This document shows, one piece after another, positions 9,088 to 17,428 of a stretch of DNA of 64,000 bases (positions are counted from its first letter, which is position 1; each line of letters starts with the position of its first letter). This DNA is from Kiritimatiellia bacterium (GTDB taxonomy: Bacteria; Verrucomicrobiota; Kiritimatiellia; RFP12; UBA1067): NCBI GenBank assembly GCA_017403825.1, contig JAFRDO010000027.1, forward strand, positions 172,616 to 236,615, written 5' to 3'. Both the position numbers and the translations under genes were made by a program. Below the pieces are notes generated by a model, which was given only the letters and a program-made list of their open reading frames with translations, did no database searches and was not told the origin of the DNA.

Positions 9088-10662
9088 CTATATCTTTGAC
9101 TGACCATTTGTCGCAGGAGGACGACTCGTCCATCCGGAGACGAGCGGTGCGCCGCGTGCGCCAAAGCAGTTGAACGGGGTGACGGCGAAACGAACCTCTC
9201 CGGGCGGCAGTTCGTCGCAGGCGAAGAGACAGAACGAAGACTTGCCGGCCTTCTTGTGCCCGAGCGCATGGTTGAACCCTTCTGGAACGATGAGCTTCGT
9301 CTTCTTTGACCCATCCCTTGACTCCGCCGTGAACTCAAGCCTGTAGAGGCGGGCGTTCTTGTCTGCCACAGCGGCAGGCGCGACGACCTTGAACGCATCC
9401 TTCTCTACCGCCGGGATCGACTCCTTGCCGTCCCGCGACTTGCCGCCGCGGTTCTTCGCCTTGACAGTGGACACCGCAAGGCTGGCTCCCTGCGGGAAAG
9501 ACGGCGCATGGAACTTCTTGGCGCGCTCGGCAAAGGCAAACGGCTTCGGCTCGGCCGACGGCAACGGAAGCACCCAGTCGTCGCCAAGGTCGAGGTTGGA
9601 GAGGAATTCACGCCGCCTGACGACGATGCAGTCGCCATAGACGCTCCAAAGCATGCCCTGACGGCAGTCGCCGGAGTCGAACCGCCACATCAACTTTGCA
9701 GCGTCGTACTTCCAGGCGTCTTTCGCCTCTGTCGGCGTATTCTCAAAGCCGACGGGCGGGAATTCGTCGTACGGCATTCCCGTGTATCGCAGGGAGCTAG
9801 TGCCCACGGACGTGAACGCCCCCTGCCATACCGAGCGCTCGTCGGTCAGCGTGTAGTGCGAATGGCCCGAGAACGCAATCGCGTTCGGATAGGCCGAGAG
9901 CGCTTTCGTCACCTTGCCGCTGTCGTGTCCCCACGCCCAGGGTCCGTAGCAAGTGTCCTTGGGATGCGGATGCTGTACGTAGAAGAACGGGAGAGCAGGG
10001 TCGAGCATGCGACCCTTCGCGTCGAGGAACGCCTGCAGCTCCGCACCGAAGTCGCACGAGCCGTATTTGGTCTCCATGCCCTTCCCGTCGTCCCAGTGCT
10101 GACCGAGGAAGGTATAGCCCTTGACGTTCTTGCAGTAGAAGCGGGAGTAGTCCTCGTTGAAGATGCGCTTCCAGCGGGTCGCAAAGTCGGAGCGGAGGAC
10201 ATGCTTCGCGCACTCGGCTGCGTCGGGGTAGAGCTTCGCCGCGTGGTCGCTGTAAAGGTAGCCGTGGTAGTCGTGGTTGCCAAGCACGAAGACCTTCTCA
10301 ATGGGTCGTCCGTCGGGATAGCGGTCGCCGGGGAACACGGCGTACCATGCCTGCGCGACGGCCTCCATCTGCTCAACCATGCCGTTGTCGGCCATGTCGC
10401 CGGCGATCACCACCGCATCGACGTTCTGACTGCGGAACCATTCGAGCGTATGCTTGAAAGTGAGGTTGTTTCCCCAGCTCTCCATCTTCTCGCCTTCGCC
10501 GACCTTGGTGATGTGTATGTCGGAGACCACGCCGAACCTGAGCTTGGGAACGCCGCCGGCCTTGAAACCCGCGCTGCAGAAAAAGCGGCTTCCGCCGAAC
10601 GCTCCGAACGCGCCCGCCGCGGCCGCGCCGCCGATGAAGAATCTTCGTCTAGTGATGTTCAT
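9088..10662 (-). CDS. Tat-exported calcineurin-like metallophosphoesterase
   Basis: 524 residues from ATG 10662. The N-terminus (NITRRRFFIGG) is a twin-arginine signal followed by a hydrophobic Ala/Gly stretch. The metallophosphoesterase motifs are in order: GVVSDIHI, AGDMADNG, GNHDYHG, QHPHP and SGHSHYT, so the dinuclear metal site is complete. The C-terminal 150 residues form a beta-rich domain. The substrate is unknown; periplasmic phosphodiester or phosphomonoester hydrolysis is inferred. A TTG at 10683 overlaps the stop of the upstream ligase, but the ATG at 10662 places the twin arginines correctly. It is the last gene of the yihY-rmlD-paaK operon. Confidence 0.85.
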   Translation of the reverse strand: MNITRRRFFIGGAAAAGAFGAFGGSRFFCSAGFKAGGVPKLRFGVVSDIHITKVGEGEKMESWGNNLTFKHTLEWFRSQNVDAVVIAGDMADNGMVEQMEAVAQAWYAVFPGDRYPDGRPIEKVFVLGNHDYHGYLYSDHAAKLYPDAAECAKHVLRSDFATRWKRIFNEDYSRFYCKNVKGYTFLGQHWDDGKGMETKYGSCDFGAELQAFLDAKGRMLDPALPFFYVQHPHPKDTCYGPWAWGHDSGKVTKALSAYPNAIAFSGHSHYTLTDERSVWQGAFTSVGTSSLRYTGMPYDEFPPVGFENTPTEAKDAWKYDAAKLMWRFDSGDCRQGMLWSVYGDCIVVRRREFLSNLDLGDDWVLPLPSAEPKPFAFAERAKKFHAPSFPQGASLAVSTVKAKNRGGKSRDGKESIPAVEKDAFKVVAPAAVADKNARLYRLEFTAESRDGSKKTKLIVPEGFNHALGHKKAGKSSFCLFACDELPPGEVRFAVTPFNCFGARGAPLVSGWTSRPPATNGQSKI

Positions 10663-10679
10663 TTCGGAACCTTCGTCGT

Positions 10680-11957
10680 TCAAACACTTTTCCTGATTAC
10701 GCGCTTAGCTTTGCCTTCAGTGCGCGGCAGGGCGCCGATCGGGAACACGTCGCCCTTGGGGAGGAAGCCGAGCCTCTCCCTGAGATGCTTTGCGACGGTG
10801 TGGCCAGAAACGCCTTCCGCCGCCTCGACGTTGATCGTGACGTCCGTCATGCCGTCCCTCTCCTCGAGAATGATCTGGAACTCGTCGGCGACGCCGGGAA
10901 TCTCCTTGAGGGCCTGCTCGACCTGTCGCGGGTAGAAGTTGACGCCCTTGACGATCAGCATGTCGTCGGTGCGGCCGGTGATGCGGTCGATCCTGAGCGA
11001 GGTGCGTCCGCATTCGCACTTCTCGCGGCTGACGATGCGCGATATGTCGTGGGTGCGGTAGCGGATGATCGGCATCGCCTCGCGCGTCAGCGACGTGAAG
11101 ACGACCTCTCCGTACTCTCCGTCGGGAACCGGCGCGCCCGTCGCGGGATCAACGATCTCGGTGATGTACTGGTCTTCGAATACATGGAGGCCGCAGTGAC
11201 ACTTGCAGTCCTGTCCCGTCGTGCCGACGCCACCCGTCTCCGTCATGCCGTAGATGTCGAAGCACTCGATGCCGAGGCGCGACTCGATGCGACGCCTGGT
11301 CTCGTCAGAAAACGTCTCACTGCCGAAGATGCCGACCTTGAGGCTGGGAAGGTCGCGCTCGCCCTCGGGCCACTCGTCGAGCTTCTCGATGAGACGGGGG
11401 ACGTATGAGACGACGGAGGCGAAACCCTTCGTCCTAAAGTCCTTCATGAGCCTGATCTGGCGCTCGGTGTTGCCCGACGACGCCGGCACGGTGAAGAGCT
11501 GCGCCTTCCTGGCGCCGTGGTAGAAGCCGAATCCGCCGTTAAAAAGCCCGAACGTCGGTATGATCTGGAATGGGTCGCCCTTCTCGAGGCCGGCCATCGC
11601 GTAGCACCTCGCCATGCACTCCGCCCACTGGAGGAGGTCGCCCTTGGTGTAGGCCATCACGACCGGGGTGCCGGTCGAGCCGGACGACATGTGGAACTCC
11701 AGCAGGTCGCGGCGGTCGACACAGCACATCTTGAGCGGGTACGCTTCGCGGAAGTCCTCCTTCGTGAAGAACGGCAGCGACGCCAGGTCGTCAAGCGACG
11801 TTATGTCATTCGGGGAGCCGACGCCGCCACGCTTGAGGCGCTCGCGGTAAAAGTCGTTGGTCCATACGCGGTCGAGGGACTTCTTAAGCCCCTTCAGCTG
11901 GACTTCCGAATACTCGTCGCGGGACATTGTCTCCGCAGCCCTGTTCCACATGCTCAT
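10680..11957 (-). CDS. paaK: Phenylacetate-CoA ligase-type AMP-forming ligase
   Basis: 425 residues, the usual PaaK length. The AMP-binding P-loop reads SSGSTGTPVVMAYT, the adenylate motif is DIYGMTETGG, and the C-terminal hinge and lysine region (GRTDDMLIVKG ... EGKAKRVI) is present. The Cys cluster CKCHC and the later CECG match the zinc/structural cysteines of PaaK homologues from anaerobes. It should activate an aryl or acyl carboxylate to a CoA thioester; in an anaerobe phenylacetate and indoleacetate are common substrates. Its start overlaps the rmlD stop (ATGA), implying translational coupling. Placement in an envelope operon is unexpected and may indicate an acyl-donor role. Confidence 0.85.
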   Translation of the reverse strand: MSMWNRAAETMSRDEYSEVQLKGLKKSLDRVWTNDFYRERLKRGGVGSPNDITSLDDLASLPFFTKEDFREAYPLKMCCVDRRDLLEFHMSSGSTGTPVVMAYTKGDLLQWAECMARCYAMAGLEKGDPFQIIPTFGLFNGGFGFYHGARKAQLFTVPASSGNTERQIRLMKDFRTKGFASVVSYVPRLIEKLDEWPEGERDLPSLKVGIFGSETFSDETRRRIESRLGIECFDIYGMTETGGVGTTGQDCKCHCGLHVFEDQYITEIVDPATGAPVPDGEYGEVVFTSLTREAMPIIRYRTHDISRIVSREKCECGRTSLRIDRITGRTDDMLIVKGVNFYPRQVEQALKEIPGVADEFQIILEERDGMTDVTINVEAAEGVSGHTVAKHLRERLGFLPKGDVFPIGALPRTEGKAKRVIRKSV

Positions 11958-12811
11958 GATGACTTGAACTCCTCCTTTGCGAATTCTGCGAGCGCGCTAC
12001 GCCAGTTCGGCGTGCGGTAACCGAGAAGATTCAGTACGCTCTTGCGGAGCGCGGAGTTGTGCGGCCTGGGAGCCGGTCTCGGGAACTCCTCCGTCGTGCA
12101 GGGCACGACCTCCCGCTTGAGCCCGAGCAGACGGAACAGCTCCACCGTCAGCTCGTACCACGTGCACGATTCCTCGCATGTGCCGTGGATTATGCCGGAG
12201 ACGTCGGGCCGGCCCAGCAGGAAGCGAATGACGTCCGCCACCGTCTTCGTCGACGTCGGGTTGCCGCGCTGGTCGTTCACGACCTTGAGCGGCGCTCCGT
12301 CCTGCGCGCCCAGCCTGGCCATCGTATGGACGAACGACGGTCCTCCGGAACCGTAGAGCCAGGCTATGCGAAGGATCGCCGCATCGGGTAGGATCATCTG
12401 GATCATCTGCTCGCCGGCCAGCTTGGAGGCTCCGTAGACGGTCTGCGGACGCGGAACGTCCGTCTCGTCCCAGGCCCACGGTTCGCGCGGCGGATCGCCG
12501 GAAAACACGTAATCCGTGGAAATCGCGATGAGACGCGCATCGGCGGCCTTCGCTGCAAGCGCCACGTTGCGCGACCCCTCCTCGTTCAGCCGGAACGCGA
12601 GGTCACGGTTTGTCTCGCAGTCGTCGACCTTCGTCATCGCCGCGCAGTGGACTACGACGTCGGGCTTCTCCGCCAGCGTCTTCGCCATGAAGCCGTCGGC
12701 ATCGGTTATGTCCCACTCCGGGAGGTCGGCGACAACGATCTCGTTCTCCGACAGCTCGCGCCGGAGCGTGCGGCCGAGCATTCCCTTCCCGCCTGTAACG
12801 AGAATCTTCAC
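11954..12811 (-). CDS. rmlD: dTDP-4-dehydrorhamnose reductase (RmlD)
   Basis: 285 residues. It has the Rossmann start KILVTGGKGMLG, the substrate-site STDYVFSG, and the catalytic YGASKLAGE (YxxxK). This is the final step of dTDP-L-rhamnose synthesis. The start is a GTG at 12811 overlapping the YihY stop as GTGA; no in-frame ATG is better placed, and the frame upstream has no Rossmann sequence. RmlA, B and C are not in the window, so the other steps must be encoded elsewhere. Confidence 0.9.
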   Translation of the reverse strand: MKILVTGGKGMLGRTLRRELSENEIVVADLPEWDITDADGFMAKTLAEKPDVVVHCAAMTKVDDCETNRDLAFRLNEEGSRNVALAAKAADARLIAISTDYVFSGDPPREPWAWDETDVPRPQTVYGASKLAGEQMIQMILPDAAILRIAWLYGSGGPSFVHTMARLGAQDGAPLKVVNDQRGNPTSTKTVADVIRFLLGRPDVSGIIHGTCEESCTWYELTVELFRLLGLKREVVPCTTEEFPRPAPRPHNSALRKSVLNLLGYRTPNWRSALAEFAKEEFKSS

Positions 12812-13755
12812 GCAGGCTTTTCCTCTAAGGCCTTTACAATGTTCGCGCCGAGCAGGACAATCTGCCACGTCATGTAAAGCCAGGCGAGGATTATCGGCAG
12901 CAACGCGAACGACCCGTACAGGGCGGACGACTTGGCGATGCCCACCTGGGCGACGGAGCATATCTTGACCCATGCGCCGAGGAGCACGGCCGTGATGAGG
13001 CCGCCAAGCCAGGCACACATGAACTTCACCTTGCCGTTAGGCATTATCCAGAAGAAGAAGCCGAGAGTAAGCGAAGACGTGAGCAACACGATCGCCGCAC
13101 GGAACACCCAACAGTCGATAAACCATATGAGCCCGTCCGAAACCCATTGCGTGAGCCAGGTGGCACCGAGCGTCGCAACAATCACGTTCTTGACGACATT
13201 GAGGATCGGCAGCGACATCACCACGGTCGCCATGACCGGCAGGGCAATCATGATTATAAGGTACATGTAGGCGCGCTTCCAAATGGGTCTCGGCTTCGGC
13301 ACGCCCCATATGCGGTTGAAGCTCGTCTCGACTGTGCCCAGCGTCGAGATGACCGTCCAGAGCAAGAGGCCGAATCCGATCCAGCCGAGCGTCTCGATGT
13401 CGAAGCCGTCTATGCGCTTGAAGAGCTCGTCGGACATCATGTGCGCCTGCGCGGCGAACTCCTCGGCTGCGATCTTCTTCTTGCGCCGAGCCTCCTCGTC
13501 CTGCGGAGTGAGCTGCGCGAGAGAATCGTCCTGGCCTTTCTCGATGTTCTCGATCATCGCGTTGATGCGCTCGTTTATCTGGACTTTCGCGTAGCGCTCG
13601 ACGTGGCATGTCTTCGCCGCGACAAGAATGCAGCAAAGGATCGGCACCGCCGCCAGAAGTGCGAAATAGGTAAGACCTGCGGCGTACATCGGGCAGTCGT
13701 TGCCGAGGAAGCCCATCACGACGCGCTTGACAAAACTAAATGTCTTTGAAAACAT
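12808..13755 (-). CDS. YihY/BrkB-family inner-membrane protein
   Basis: 315 residues with about six membrane helices and the family features DCPMYAAGLTYFALLAAVP near the N-terminus and ALYGSFALLPIILAWLYMTW near the C-terminus. A charged loop of roughly 80 residues (about 45-125) lies between helices 1 and 2. The family was once called ribonuclease BN, but that activity belongs to another protein, and the function is unsettled. The ATG at 13755 lies six bases from a perfect -10 box, so the mRNA should start at or next to the ATG (leaderless). It is the first gene of a four-gene operon with 4-base overlaps. Confidence 0.88.
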   Translation of the reverse strand: MFSKTFSFVKRVVMGFLGNDCPMYAAGLTYFALLAAVPILCCILVAAKTCHVERYAKVQINERINAMIENIEKGQDDSLAQLTPQDEEARRKKKIAAEEFAAQAHMMSDELFKRIDGFDIETLGWIGFGLLLWTVISTLGTVETSFNRIWGVPKPRPIWKRAYMYLIIMIALPVMATVVMSLPILNVVKNVIVATLGATWLTQWVSDGLIWFIDCWVFRAAIVLLTSSLTLGFFFWIMPNGKVKFMCAWLGGLITAVLLGAWVKICSVAQVGIAKSSALYGSFALLPIILAWLYMTWQIVLLGANIVKALEEKPA

Positions 13756-13761
13756 GGCTGT

Positions 13762-13767
13762 ATTATA
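13762..13767 (-). promoter_or_regulatory. Extended -10 box for yihY operon (leaderless)
   Basis: T8-GG-TATAAT on the minus strand, six bases before the ATG. No convincing -35 is seen; the TTTTTTTTGG run replaces it. Confidence 0.75.
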
Positions 13768-13768
13768 C

Positions 13769-13807
13769 CAAAAAAAACCGCGGCATGATGCGGCGAAAGC
13801 CGCATCG
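13769..13807 (-). terminator. Hairpin plus T-run after GT17 gene
   Basis: On the minus strand GATGCGGC-TTTC-GCCGCATC (13788-13807) forms an 8-bp stem, followed after about ten bases by eight T (13769-13776). The gap between stem and T-run is longer than in a classic terminator. The same T-run is part of the next promoter, so terminator and promoter are fused. Confidence 0.5.
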
Positions 13808-13828
13808 CACAAATCGATTCGGGCAAAG

Positions 13829-14836
13829 CTAAGCGGAGGCTTGCCGACGCTTGAATACCCAAGACCGGACCCTTAGCGCCGTCGGAACAAGCCATTCCGG
13901 AATGCACTTGACCATAAGGCGGTAAGCAGCTCCTTTTGCCAGCACCCAGGCCCTGGGCAAACGAGTCCGACGCAAATAGGCGTTGTCGACCGGCAAGACC
14001 AGATGCTTGTATTGCGCGGCATTTTCCATTATGTACCGCGGGAAACCAGCGTCATCGATTGGTTCTGCAAAAAACCTGTAGTTGCGGCAAACCGGGTCTT
14101 TCCCGCTCTCCAAGGCTTCGCTGACAAACTTCGGGTCTGCGGCTTTTGCGGAGTTGCATTCCGTGTGCGCGAAGGCGGCAAGTTTCGTGCGAACGGCCTC
14201 AATGCCGCCGCAATACGAAAAATGCCAGCCGCCATTCCTGACGATACGGTAAGCCTTTGCCATGCGCAACCTGGTCATTGACGGACACGGGTTGACATCC
14301 TCAAGAAGAAACTGATCGCAGCGCTGCCCTTCATAAGTAGCATAGTCGAGAAACGTTCCATAGGAGCACGCCTGTGTACCAATCGGCCAGAAAGGGACGG
14401 AACAGTTTCGGTAGTTGAGGAAAAAATTGTAGAATTTCTGCCTGAACCGACTCACTCCGGAGAGACCCTTGGCCGCCAAGACCGCTTCAGGAGACGGGAT
14501 CTCGTCAAGATCCGACAGGAGGATCAAGTCGTCCGGCTTAGCATCAACAAGCCCGCGCACAATCTCGTTTCGCTGAAAGTTCTCGCGGCGCCAGGCATTC
14601 TCCCTGAACGGGGCGTCCTTCTTGACCGGCGGAGAAGAGGCTATCACATGAATGATCTTGTCTTGGAAAGCAGCGAAGCGTTGGCGATTATCGTTAAAAT
14701 AAAGTGGCTTGGGATTCCCGGTATGAGTCCACGGTGCCTCAACGATGACAAACTTATCGACAACGTCTTTTAGAACGTTCAGGCGGATCTCCAGCAGATC
14801 CAATTCGTTGAAGAAAGGGAAGCAATCGTATGTCAT
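13829..14836 (-). CDS. Family 17-type glycosyltransferase
   Basis: 335 residues. The N-terminal MTYDCFPFFNELDLLEIRL and the motif LLSDLDEIPSP are the hallmarks of GT17 proteins (beta-1,4-N-acetylglucosaminyltransferase III family), widespread in bacterial surface-glycan loci. FVIVEAPWTHTGNPKP and GGWHFSYCGG are further family landmarks. It is probably cytoplasmic and transfers a sugar to a surface polysaccharide or a protein glycan. The start is the ATG at 14836, preceded by AAGGTGG. It lies 16 bases after the stop of the upstream membrane protein, so the two form an operon. Confidence 0.82.
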   Translation of the reverse strand: MTYDCFPFFNELDLLEIRLNVLKDVVDKFVIVEAPWTHTGNPKPLYFNDNRQRFAAFQDKIIHVIASSPPVKKDAPFRENAWRRENFQRNEIVRGLVDAKPDDLILLSDLDEIPSPEAVLAAKGLSGVSRFRQKFYNFFLNYRNCSVPFWPIGTQACSYGTFLDYATYEGQRCDQFLLEDVNPCPSMTRLRMAKAYRIVRNGGWHFSYCGGIEAVRTKLAAFAHTECNSAKAADPKFVSEALESGKDPVCRNYRFFAEPIDDAGFPRYIMENAAQYKHLVLPVDNAYLRRTRLPRAWVLAKGAAYRLMVKCIPEWLVPTALRVRSWVFKRRQASA

Positions 14837-14852
14837 AGCGACCACCTTGCGT

Positions 14853-16178
14853 TCACCAGAAGACAGGCAGCGGGGCCGACGGCGGCATCTCGCCTGGCTT
14901 AGCCACCGGCGGCACATAGATGCCGCGGGTTATGCATTCCGTCAGGACGGAAGAGACCGAGTCGAGCCGGTCCTCCGGATAGTAAAGACCGGACTTGTCC
15001 GCCGGCCACATCGCGAAGTTCTTCCGCAGGTTCTCCGCGCGTTGCGACATTTTGCCGAACCAATAAAAGTTACAGCATACGGCAAAGGTGACGAGGGCAA
15101 GCGCTATCTGGCGGGACGGCAGGCGCAGCTTTGTCAGGTAGAGCGTTGACGCAAGGATCGAGATGCTGACGATGCAATAGCGAGAAGGCACTTGCGGCAT
15201 GAATTCCGAGGCCCTGAAAACGGCGCAAGGAATGGCGTTCGCAATAAGGAACACGAGAAAGCCGAAGACCGGATCGCCGGCGCGGCGCCGAAAGTCCGCG
15301 GCAATCGGAAGCATCAGCGCCAGGACGACGCACCCGAACACGAGGCAAGCCCACGGGAACGCGGTGGCTCCGCCCATCAAAGAGACGAACAGCGAAGCGG
15401 CATAGCCGATGTGCCTGACCACGAACATAGGCGTGATCTGAACCGAGAAGTTCATTATCGTCGTGTTCGCCAGGACCGTCTCGCCCGGACTTGGGACATC
15501 TTGCACAACATACGGCGGAGCGGTCCTGGAAGGCAAGACGAACATGAAGAGAACGGCGATTGCGGCAGCAGCGACAAGCATGGCCGCGAGATGCTTCCTT
15601 CGACGCTTGCCGAACCATTCGAAAACGAGAAGGCTGGGCCAGACGAACATGCCGCCGCCGCTCGAAAACGTTGCAACAATGGCACAGAGAATGCCCAGGG
15701 ATAGGCGGCAGGCGCCGGCACCATTCGCCAAGACAAAAGAGAGGAAGGCGAACAGCATCACGGCGACATTCTGTATCGACGTCATGCCCCAGAAAATGTT
15801 CTCCCGGTTAGCAAGCGAAAGGAGGAGCCAGAGAATTCCGACGCCGATCAGCTCGCGCTGACGGTTTCCCGTACGAAAGACTCGCCACCAGATGAAACCG
15901 TACGCCATTAGCAGAAAATTGCCGCAGAGCATCATCCAGCGGAAATCAAACGTCCCCTTGACGAAGAGTATGACGTCCGCCACAAGCTTGGTCAATGCAA
16001 TCCGGTGTTCATTGTGGGGCACGGCAAGGTCAACGAGGCGATCAGGAAACGGAAGCACAAGGTGTCCGAGAACCGCGTCATAGTCGTCCATCTCCGGTAT
16101 GTTGACGGAGATCATCGCCCAGCAGAAGACAAGAAACAGGGGCGGGACCGACAGCAACAGCAGCTTCTTGATGTTCAT
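14853..16178 (-). CDS. Polytopic membrane protein, GT-C-like
   Basis: 441 residues with about ten hydrophobic helices. Near the N-terminus, after the first helix, is EMDDYD, an acidic pair placed as in GT-C glycosyltransferases (lipid-linked sugar donors). The C-terminal 60 residues are soluble. I recognise no specific family. Role inferred: glycan transfer or polymerisation at the membrane, in an operon with the GT17 gene. An ATG at 16187 lies inside the -10 box, so it cannot be the start; translation begins at ATG 16178, seven bases past the -10, giving a leaderless mRNA. Confidence 0.7.
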   Translation of the reverse strand: MNIKKLLLLSVPPLFLVFCWAMISVNIPEMDDYDAVLGHLVLPFPDRLVDLAVPHNEHRIALTKLVADVILFVKGTFDFRWMMLCGNFLLMAYGFIWWRVFRTGNRQRELIGVGILWLLLSLANRENIFWGMTSIQNVAVMLFAFLSFVLANGAGACRLSLGILCAIVATFSSGGGMFVWPSLLVFEWFGKRRRKHLAAMLVAAAAIAVLFMFVLPSRTAPPYVVQDVPSPGETVLANTTIMNFSVQITPMFVVRHIGYAASLFVSLMGGATAFPWACLVFGCVVLALMLPIAADFRRRAGDPVFGFLVFLIANAIPCAVFRASEFMPQVPSRYCIVSISILASTLYLTKLRLPSRQIALALVTFAVCCNFYWFGKMSQRAENLRKNFAMWPADKSGLYYPEDRLDSVSSVLTECITRGIYVPPVAKPGEMPPSAPLPVFW

Positions 16179-16185
16179 GCGGGGC

Positions 16186-16191
16186 ATTATA
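16186..16191 (-). promoter_or_regulatory. Extended -10 box, minus direction (leaderless)
   Basis: TTTTTTTGG-TATAAT, seven bases before the ATG at 16178. It stands back to back with the plus-strand promoter at 16229-16234. Confidence 0.72.
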
Positions 16192-16228
16192 CCAAAAAAA
16201 GGCGGAGGAAAATCACATTGAGATATGG

Positions 16229-16234
16229 TATAAT
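16229..16234 (+). promoter_or_regulatory. Extended -10 box, plus direction
   Basis: ATATGG-TATAAT with the ATG 25 bases further on, preceded by TTGGGGACAT (GGGGA as a weak ribosome site). Confidence 0.7.
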
Positions 16235-16258
16235 GTCGGCAAACAAAGTTGGGGACAT

Positions 16259-17428
16259 ATGAAAAGAATATGCATCATAGGCGGATGCTGGCATGTCGGG
16301 ATTCCGCTGGGCCTCGCGTTTGCGAGCAAGGGTCTTGACGTGACGCTTGTGGACGTCAACCAAAATGCGGTGGACAACATAAATCGGGCGCATCTGCCGT
16401 TCAAGGAAAACGGCGCCGCGGCACTGCTGAAAGCGCACGTCGGCAAGAACCTGCGTGCGACACGCGACGCCGAAACCGTAAAGAAGCAAGACGTCGTCGT
16501 GTTCGTGACCGGCACGCCGGTTGACGAACACCTCAACCCGAAGATCCACGACGTCGTAAAAGTGCTGAACGCCTATCTGCCGTACCTGAACAAGAGGCAG
16601 CTCATCGTGCTTCGCTCGACCATCTTCCCCGGCGTGTCCCGCATCGTCGAGGAGATGCTGAAGAAGCGGCTTGGCGCGGCGAACCTGTCGTTCTGCCCGG
16701 AACGCATCGTGCAAGGCAAGGGAATCGACGAGATATTCAACCTGCCGCAGCTCGTCTCAGGCGTCAACAAGAAGGCGGAAAACGCGGCCGCAGCCCTCTT
16801 CTCCGCCATAGCGCCAAAGATAATCCGCATCAAGCCGGAAGAGGCCGAGCTCGCGAAGCTCATGACCAACGCCTGGCGCTACCTCGAGTTCGCCATCGCA
16901 AACCAGTTCTACATGATGGTGGAGAAGCAGGGGCTGGACTTCTACCGCATACTGGAGGCGATGAAGGAGGACTATCCTCGCGCGAAGCACTTCGCCGGCG
17001 CGGGGCTCGCCGCAGGACCATGCCTGTTCAAGGACACGATGCAGCTCTCCGCGTTCCACAACAACGAGTTCTTCCTCGGCCATTCCGCCATGCTCGTGAA
17101 CGAGGGGCTGCCGAATTTCCTCGTCTCGCAGCTGGAGGAGAAGATGGGCGGATCGCTCAAAGGAAAGAAGATCGGCGTGATGGGCCTTGCCTTCAAGGCG
17201 GACAACGACGACGTCCGCGAATCGCTGTCCTTTAAGGTGAAGAAGCTGCTTGAGATGAAGATGGCCGAAGTGCTCGTCACCGACGAGTTCGTGCCGAACA
17301 CGCTGCCGCTCAAGAAATTCCTGAAAGAGGCGGACGGCATCATACTTGGCGTTCCGCATTCCGCGTATCGCAAACTCAAAATCAAGAAGCCCTTCGTCGA
17401 CTGCTGGGGCTGCTGGAGGCAAAAATGA
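16259..17428 (+). CDS. UDP-glucose/GDP-mannose dehydrogenase family
   Basis: 389 residues. NAD site RICIIGGCWHVGIPLGLAF, mid-domain FVTGTPVDE and LRSTIFPGV, and catalytic Cys255 in AAGPCLFKD (family GGxCLPKD). The enzyme oxidises the C6 hydroxyl of a nucleotide sugar to a carboxylate in two NAD-dependent steps; which sugar cannot be told (UDP-glucose, UDP-ManNAc and UDP-GlcNAc homologues are alike). It heads the plus-strand operon for surface polysaccharide, and its stop overlaps the epimerase start by four bases. The third residue of the glycine loop is Cys, a small deviation. Confidence 0.85.
   Translation: MKRICIIGGCWHVGIPLGLAFASKGLDVTLVDVNQNAVDNINRAHLPFKENGAAALLKAHVGKNLRATRDAETVKKQDVVVFVTGTPVDEHLNPKIHDVVKVLNAYLPYLNKRQLIVLRSTIFPGVSRIVEEMLKKRLGAANLSFCPERIVQGKGIDEIFNLPQLVSGVNKKAENAAAALFSAIAPKIIRIKPEEAELAKLMTNAWRYLEFAIANQFYMMVEKQGLDFYRILEAMKEDYPRAKHFAGAGLAAGPCLFKDTMQLSAFHNNEFFLGHSAMLVNEGLPNFLVSQLEEKMGGSLKGKKIGVMGLAFKADNDDVRESLSFKVKKLLEMKMAEVLVTDEFVPNTLPLKKFLKEADGIILGVPHSAYRKLKIKKPFVDCWGCWRQK

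Noticed and set aside
10662..10683. TTG at 10683 as start of the phosphoesterase
   Set aside because: It would add seven residues before the twin-arginine signal; ATG 10662 gives a normal Tat n-region.
16179..16187. ATG at 16187 as start of the GT-C-like gene
   Set aside because: It overlaps the -10 box, so no transcript from that promoter could contain it.
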